Source: Corylus avellana
Lineage: Eukaryota; Streptophyta; Magnoliopsida; Fagales; Betulaceae
Direction of reading: 5' to 3'
DNA: 64,000 bases
NCBI RefSeq assembly: GCF_901000735.1
Contig: NC_081545.1
Coordinates: forward strand, 10,401,973-10,465,972
Each line of letters begins with the position of its first letter. Within the stretch, counting starts at the first letter, position 1. Both the position numbers and the translations under genes were made by a program. A model generated the notes under the pieces. The model saw nothing but the letters and a program-made list of their open reading frames with translations, was not told the origin of the DNA and searched no databases. Positions 57,364 through 64,000 of the stretch are shown here, one piece after another.

Positions 57364-59742
57364 CCCACCCCTCATATGACCCTTAAACCTCATTTTAGCC
57401 ACTGTTGCTCTAGATAAACCCTACTTTGTTTGTTTTTTAGAGTTTGTGAGGTTTGTGAGTGTTCTTGGAGAAGGAGGAAGTGTGGATCTCTAGCTATCTT
57501 CTAAGGTAACTTCTTAACCCTTTCTTCATGATTTTCTATTGTTGATTACTCTTCTAGTGTTACAAGTTTTAAAGATGCCATGACAAGTTCTTTGTACCCA
57601 TTTCTTGTAAAAGCAAAAAATGATTTCGAAATATTTTCAATCCACCCTTGGATGTGCTTATTTCTTAACAAAACCAAGAATGCTTTCGAAAGGCTTTGAA
57701 ACACCTTTTGATTCTTTGTGTTTTGGCATATGTGTTTATTTTAAGCATATGAAAGAATATGCCAACCCACAGCCTTAAATAGAAGCCTAAAACCATTTTT
57801 GGGGATTTCTGGCCAAACCTTAGCCCCTCGTCGAATGCTCGCCCTAGGGGACAAGTGCTCGACTAGAGAATGGGTTACACGCCCCTAAGTCCCAAAAATG
57901 TGTACAAAGGTTTTAGCCATCCATTTTTGTTAGATGGGACCTCGTAGAGTTCTCTAATACTGCTTATAACGATGAGTCGTGTTTCATTATAGCAAGGATT
58001 CGTTATGTTGGAGGACTCGAGCAAACGTACGAGGTAAGTATACATTTACTAACACTTTCCTTAAAAACATAGGATATGTTAGCTTACTGACCACGCATAT
58101 AATATGAGCATGTCTACTTTTTGTAATAACTTTGTAACTGATTTAATAACTGACTCATAAGATGCATTGTATGACATGGTACACCGATACATGCGGTATA
58201 ATGGCAATGGGCTTACTATATAGACTTGATTCAACTGTCAAATGTTGTGTATTGTTATATAGGCCTCTAATGGTTGTTTCGTGACCAGCGCAGCCTTAAC
58301 GGGCGGTCACTAGAGGACATACATCCTTAGTAGCGTAGGTCACCCGAGATCGAACTCGGTCAGGCTGCTAGTGTTATGGATGGTAGCGTACAATGGTTGA
58401 GGCACCGACATTGTATTACTGGCCCCTCGGGATAGCACTAACCCCGCTAAGAATGGGTAGTATCTTGGGTAGACCATATATGATAGTTATGACCTATAAA
58501 GCATTAGTTCTCTGCATTAAAATGCTCAGGCGATTGCCGCCGGGAGTACACTACCATTTATCAAACTAAACAATATTTTCAAGATGTATTAACGGAGACA
58601 ACACCTCCTTTCAATGTTTATCAAAACTGCACGTTTATTTATGCTTAATAATAATGAGTTTTTGTCATAACCAATTGTGAAGTTTACTTACTAAGTCGTT
58701 AGACTTACGTGATTATTACTCTTATAGGGAGCTTTTTCCTAGAACTCAAAAGTGGTATGGTTGCCACTGTAGACTTTATTTTAAGATCTTCATGTTGTTA
58801 TTAGGGTTGCTTTATATTATTAGTTGCTCTATGTTTTCAAATTGAGGATTATACTTGCACCTGTAATGATTTATAAATTTCTCAGATTTATTTCACCTTC
58901 CTATGCATTAACTCTGATAATGCTTAGAGGGGCGGTTCCCCATTTAGCCACCAGTTGGTTAAACTAGGGTAGTTGCTAGTAACCCTGCCAGGCTGGCCAA
59001 GGCCAGTTTTGGGGGAGTTACAAGGTTGGTGCTGTCTAGAGGGACCTATAAGAAAATGTCGGTGCCTTAACCATTGTACGCTATCTTCCATTTACTAGCA
59101 GCCTGACCGAGTCCGACATCGGGTGGCCCACGCTACTAATAATGTCCGTCCTGCAGTGATCCAGCACTTAAGGTTGCGCATGTCACGAAATAACCATTAG
59201 ATCCAAGGCCCATATATTACATCCACATGCATTTGACCATAGAATCAAATTTATATAGTAAGCCCAAATCCATTATACTGCGCGTACTAGTGTACCATGT
59301 CATACGATGTATCTTGTCAACCAATTATTAAGACAATTACCTAGCTATACAAAAGTAGGTATGCTCATATCATATGCATGCTTAGTTAGCTGACATATCG
59401 CACGTTCTTAAGGAAAGCAGTCGTAAGTGTTTACTTACCTCGTACGCTTGATTGAGTCCTCTGACATCACAAATCTCTGCTATAATGAAATATGACACAT
59501 TGTTATATGCATTACTAGAGAACTCTTCGAGTGACACAATAGGTTCTCTCTAACAAAATGGGCCATTAAAACCCTAAGCTCGCATATTCGGGCGAGAGGA
59601 AGCATAACATAAATGCTAAATGTTTGGGCAAGAGGTTACCTTAGAAGATGGCAAAACACACCAAGATCCCTTCCAAATCACTCTTCACTCTAGGATTAGG
59701 GTTTTTTCTGGTGTTGGGAGAGATTGAGGGACAAAGATGAGA

Positions 59743-59752
59743 ATTTATATAG
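59743..59752 (-). promoter_or_regulatory. TATA box of minus-facing segment (unit E)
   Basis: The minus strand reads CCCCTATATAAATTC, identical in context to 2215-2229 of copy A. It points toward the other promoter. Confidence 0.45.
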
Positions 59753-60160
59753 GGGCTTAGGGCGTGCCTTCTTCTGAAAAGTGGATAATGGGTTAAAATT
59801 ACTTTTCAGAGTGTCAGCGAACGTTCCGATACTATTTACACAGTGCATCAAATGGTTGAAGCGTACATTTATGTATTACCCACTGGCCCAAAGACTAGTC
59901 AACGAACGCTTGGGGTGGTCCCCCCTTGCAAACGCTCACACTAAAGTTAAGGGCTAACACTCGGATGCACCCCTAGCAAACATTCGGGCAGAGAGTTAGG
60001 TTTTGGTATTGTTTTTGGAAAATCTCAAGGGATTTGGGGCCACTTACAAGGGGTTTTGGCTATCGGGCTATAAAACCTTTGAAGAATATGTTTTATGAAA
60101 GTGCTTTGAGAAAATTATTAACCTTTGAAAGTTGGTGGTTTTTCGGGGCATTACATCTAA

Positions 60161-60615
60161 CGACGATAGTCTAGTAAACTTTGATAGTACTCTAACAAAT
60201 AACAATGATCCGGCGATTGTTCGGCATGGTTTACATGTGTTTAAACGGCAATAATCTTTGCACTCACTCAGGAATCAGAAGAATAGCTTATACTAAGCCT
60301 AAAGTTGTCTCATTCCAAGAGTTCATAAATCTATATTTGAGCATGAAGTGACCATAGGCCTCGAATTTCTACTTTTTAAGGTCCTATTAGTGGTGGGGAA
60401 GTACACAAAGTGGCCTGATCTCCTTGGAAGAGTTCCCCGTTATCAAAAAAAAAAAAAAAAAAACTAGTAGAACGACAACAATATTTTTGTAAGTAGTTGC
60501 TGGTCACTCTTCCCAATTCGTAAGATTATTGGAAGTGTTCATAATACATGCCAAATAACAATTCAAGAGACAAACACTTAGGTTTGTCATGATAATTATT
60601 AAAACCAAACTAAGA

Positions 60616-60647
<32 letters not shown>

Positions 60648-60744
60648 AAGGGTGGGAGACAAACACTTAGGTTTGCCATGATAATTATTAAAACCAAACT
60701 AAGATGTGCATATATATATATATATATAAAGGGTGGCCTTCAAA
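60161..60744. other. 3' flank of copy E with an 89-bp tandem duplication
   Basis: Units starting at 60567 and 60656 (GAGACAAACACTTAGGTTTG...GATGTGCATATATA) are repeated in tandem. Copy A has one unit (about 1324-1413). No gene seen. Confidence 0.75.
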
Positions 60745-62675
60745 TTAAAACTTTTTGTGTGTAGGAACCTCATCTGCGGCTTTGAGCATCATCTGAAAGG
60801 CATTTTCCATGCATGACTTGAACTTTAGGGGATCTAAGAGTCCTTTTTCAATCCCAGCAGTAACCCTCAGATTTCCCATGTAACTTACTATTGTTATAGT
60901 AAGATTCTGCAAACCCATAATTGAAAAAGAGAAGGAAAAAAAAAACAAAAACTTGTTACAATGGGCCATAAATCATTATGAATCTAATTAAAAGCAATGA
61001 GTCCTACAAGTAGTCATCAAAAATGGCAACACAAAAAAGGGGAGCTGAATGGTGAATGGTAATTTTATATGGGATATGGCATGTTAATAGTTATCTATTT
61101 CACTTAAGAGTTTGAGTCTGTAACACTACAGTGCAAAGTCCAATTGTCATAAGAGTCTAGATGCCAATAAGGTGCTTACACCAACTAGGAGGTATCTCCA
61201 AAGAATTTTACGAGTTTATCTCCAATTCTATGTCATTGTAATATTTCCCTATAAATGAGGGAATGATTAATAAAATAAAGCAAAATTAATCTCAAACCTA
61301 GTGTTTGTAAAATGTTTTGTTTCTCTCAAAATCTAAAAGGTTTAAGTTCCTTTAGAATTTAAGATCTTAGAACCTAACAATTTATCCCGTTACGTGTTTA
61401 GCTGAGGCGCTGTAAAAAAATTTACAGAAGAGTAGTATTTTCGACCAATAGTTCAGATTTAATATTATTTTCTCTCTTTTACATGAAAAACTTAAAATTC
61501 AAACTAAACCGTTTAAAAATTATAGGAGATATGCTAAACTAAAGCCATATTAATGACTAAAGAGAAAAGTACAAATTAAATCAAATACCCTCTTTATTGG
61601 ATAATAATTCAACTAAGTGACTTTTAGATAAAAATTTGCCACAAATTATTCATCCCTATCTATGAGAAGGTGGTCACACATTAATTAATGTTGATTTTTT
61701 TTCATATCAGAAGTAACAAATTATCACAAAATAAAAGGACTAACTGCGGTTTATGAGTATTATATATTACTTGAGCTAAACCAGGTGTCATAAAATAAAA
61801 GCCTTTAAGCGGATGATTAGCCATAGTCACTTGTTCCATTGGCCCAATCATGTTTGAGATCGTCATACTGGAGTTCCTCAATGTCCCATGGACATATCTA
61901 GCAGCTGCCTGCAGTACCCAACATTCCCAAATTATGAGAAATTTATGATATGGCAATTCAAATATAAAAATCATTCCAATTTTCACCTTTTCTATTTATT
62001 TAGGAGACAAAATTTTGATTATGTACTATAATGTTGCTTAGCAATTTTTTTGAAGAACCTGTTTTCGAAATTTCACATTGCTTTAACATATCACAACTTG
62101 CCTAAAATTAATAAACCCAGCTATTTGGTCTACAATTTTTGAATTTTTTTTTTCTGAGATTACAAACAAGGAATGGGGGAAGGGTTGTGCAACAATAAGC
62201 TCCGATACAACCTACTATGTGCATATAAACAAAAACATATTGTGTGTGATAAATGGGTGTTAAAAGTTGCATAATTTTATAAACACAGAAATATTGTTGA
62301 AGATGAATAAGATCACACATGTACCTCTGGGCCTTTAAGTTTCTTCACAATGTCCAAAAGCCTATCAGTGAAATAAACACCTAATGAGGTTCTCCTCTTC
62401 TTGATTATCTTTTGTGCTTCCAACACATACTCAAGTGGGTTTGAGGATTTAGGATCATTAAACTTTGGTATTGGTACATGCAAGAAGGCAATTCGGTTCC
62501 CCCATGGTGCCTCTGAGTCTCCCACCATCTCCTTGATTGATTTATAGTTCCTAACTTTCCTAGTGTTGAGCAACACCAATGCTGTAGAATCTGAATTGCT
62601 TGATTTATGGCTTATCTCTTGCATGCATAACCGGGTGCCATAGAAGATTATCCCAACAATTATATCATTCACCGT
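60745..62675 (-). CDS. WSD1-like: WSD1-like acyltransferase copy E, exons 3-5
   Basis: Exon 3 (62675-62325, 351 bp) encodes TVNDIIVGIIFYGTR...VPIPKF...DIVKKLKGPE. Exon 4 (61908-61771) encodes AAARYVHGTLRNSSM...LAQ. Exon 5 (60906-60745) ends HKKF-stop. All are open, have GT-AG sites and are in phase 0 as in copy B. They make the C-terminal WS_DGAT_C domain; the catalytic HHxxxDG exon 2 and exon 1 are not in the window. By alignment of intron 2 to copy B, exon 2 would start about 340 bp past position 64000. Intron 2 carries a Harbinger-type MITE. Copy A exons are nearly identical (one or two residue changes). Functional status depends on the missing 5' exons. Confidence 0.82.
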
Positions 62676-64000
62676 CTGCACTTTGGAAAATAAAATTCAA
62701 ATGAAACAATCTATTAATAAAAGTTAATTATGAACTATTGTTATGTCTATTGCACATTAGCCAGCATGCAACTGTTAGATGCACAAATTATAAATTTTAA
62801 TCTTGAAACTATGACCTTTTCCAACTTGCCCAACCCCATGATTTTCTTTTTGTGACTTTAATATGGTTTCCTAATTTTGATTGAATTAATTAATGTAACT
62901 AAACCTGCCCAGAAACATTTATTTCGAGTAGGGCTAATGGGACCGAAACATTTAATAGAGAATCAATGCCCATCAGTAGTTATTTGTCGTGGATGGTCAA
63001 ACATGATGACCAGTGTCTTTTAAACATTTAAAATATGTTGCAAATAACTTGGAGACCAATAATTGTAAGTGAACTTGGAGACCAGGAACTTAGGATATGT
63101 TTGATATTTCATGCGAAAGGTCAAAAAGGTCAAACAAATTGTAATGTTGGAAACTTCAAACCAAGTCTGAAGTGGAGCTTAAAAAGCCTAAAAATGCAGT
63201 CTCTAGCTAAGAAGGTTTTAGCGCACCAATTTTAATTTCTTTTGTTAAAAAAAATAAAATAAAATAAAATTGGACAAGTTTAAATTAGACAAATCCAACA
63301 AAAAAAATATGACTTCACATGAAATCTTAGGTAAAAACAACTAAGAGCATTAACAATGGAGGGCCAATATTTAAAATGGCTTATCAGATTTGTAAAAAAT
63401 CCCCACATTGGATTAGTCCCAAAAAGAAAAAAGAAAAAAAAAAACGCTACATATAACAGCACTTTTCAAGGGGGCCATTTTATTTTTTATTGTTTCGCTT
63501 ACCTGTTTTCTCTTTTTCCCATAACTTTTCTCACTTTTCAAGGAATAATTATGAAAATATTCTTTCACAATTTTTAATAAAAATATATTTCATAAATATG
63601 ATTGACATTACTATGAGAATATGGTTTTCATACTTAACTTTGGCAAATACGACATTTGAAAAATATAACCGTTGAAAAATATAATTATTATAAAATACAA
63701 CGATTTCAAAAGTATTATAGTTACAAAAATGATTATTTGAAAAATTATTGTGCTTAACGAATTACAATTGAAAAAATAAAGAGTGAAATACGAATTTTAG
63801 AAAAGAAATAAAGTTATAATCAATAAAGAATAAAAAAATATATATATTTAAATGATACAGATAAAAATTTAGTTAATCAGATATAAGAGACCTTTAAAAA
63901 TTTATTAACTAAACTAGATAAAGTGACTTTTGAGGAGCCATTTTGCATAAAAATTTGGCAACTCCATTGTGAATGCTCTAATAAGATAAGCAAATGGTTC
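62676..64000. other. Intron 2 of copy E, to the window end
   Basis: Similar to copy B intron 2 (21994-22736), apart from the MITE at 63345-63978. No coding seen. The window ends within the intron. Confidence 0.7.
63345..63978. mobile_element. PIF/Harbinger-type MITE in copy E intron 2
   Basis: 634 bp with inverted ends GAGCATTAACAATGGAG and GAGCATTCACAATGGAG, flanked by TAA (63342-63344 and 63979-63981). Copies B and C read straight through (AACAACTAATAAGATA). It cannot code and is AT-rich. The 3-bp TAA duplication and GAGCATT ends fit the Harbinger superfamily. Confidence 0.85.

Larger units (their letters stand above)
55861..60155. mobile_element. Composite LTR-like element with inverted arms (unit E)
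   Basis: 4,295 bp between TCTAA (55856-55860) and TCTAA (60156-60160), the reverse-complement counterpart of 1815-6101. Parts: left arm from TGTTACGCCCCCAAA (55861-56222 and about 56637-56905, split by about 410 extra bases); plus-facing segment with palindromic U3 repeats (57055-57315) and TATATAAA (57356-57363) running to about 58450; right arm, inverted copy of the left, ending GGGGGAGTTACA (59030); then a minus-facing segment (60155 back to 59031) with its own TATA (59743-59752). No gag-pol. The inverted arms resemble each other over about 580 bp. Confidence 0.6.

Overview
The window is plant nuclear DNA, most likely from a eudicot. It is AT-rich, its genes have introns, and it is packed with plant transposon families (Copia, an Athila-like fragment, hAT, CACTA, PIF/Harbinger and Mutator-type MITEs, TRIM, SINE, LINE). 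No bacterial, organellar, rRNA or tRNA signal was seen. Two runs of exactly 100 N (7886-7985 and 9399-9498) divide it into three contigs: 1-7885, 7986-9398 and 9499-64000.

The only host genes recognised form a decayed cluster of WSD1-like wax ester synthase/diacylglycerol acyltransferases. Copy B (19777-24511, minus) is complete: five exons with GT-AG phase-0 introns encode 468 residues with an HHALGDG acyltransferase motif. Copy E (60745-62675, minus) has intact exons 3-5 and its 5' exons should lie just past the window end. Copy A (123-1296, plus) has intact exons 4-5 and runs off the window start. Copies C (10193-10539) and D (39222-41334) are pseudogenes with stops and a shared 4-bp deletion. 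Each copy except C is followed by the same several-kb 3' flank, so a gene-plus-spacer unit was duplicated.

Layout: 1-7885 is copy A and its flank. It is close to the reverse complement of 43759-62030 without a hAT insertion, and it stops at a gap, so it could be an allele placed in the wrong orientation. 7986-9946 holds an Athila-like ORF tail, three tandem palindromes and a CACTA end. 9947-14046 is pseudogene C and AT-rich spacer. 14047-24511 is flank and gene B. 24512-43758 is unit D, interrupted by a solo LTR (29504-38308) that itself contains a pol-less Copia element and a LINE-like insertion. 43759-64000 is unit E, containing a 10.3-kb hAT element (44265-54562).

The most notable structures are: (i) the 10.3-kb hAT element with a perfect 8-bp target duplication, which carries a dead transposase plus intron-containing pieces of a casein kinase 1 gene, a Pack-hAT-like capture; (ii) a 4.3-kb composite element found at the same insertion site in four gene units, with long inverted arms and two convergent LTR-like promoters whose downstream sequences are complementary; (iii) the pol-less Copia element with a second non-pol ORF; and (iv) many MITE, SINE and TRIM insertions whose empty sites can be read in sister copies within this window.
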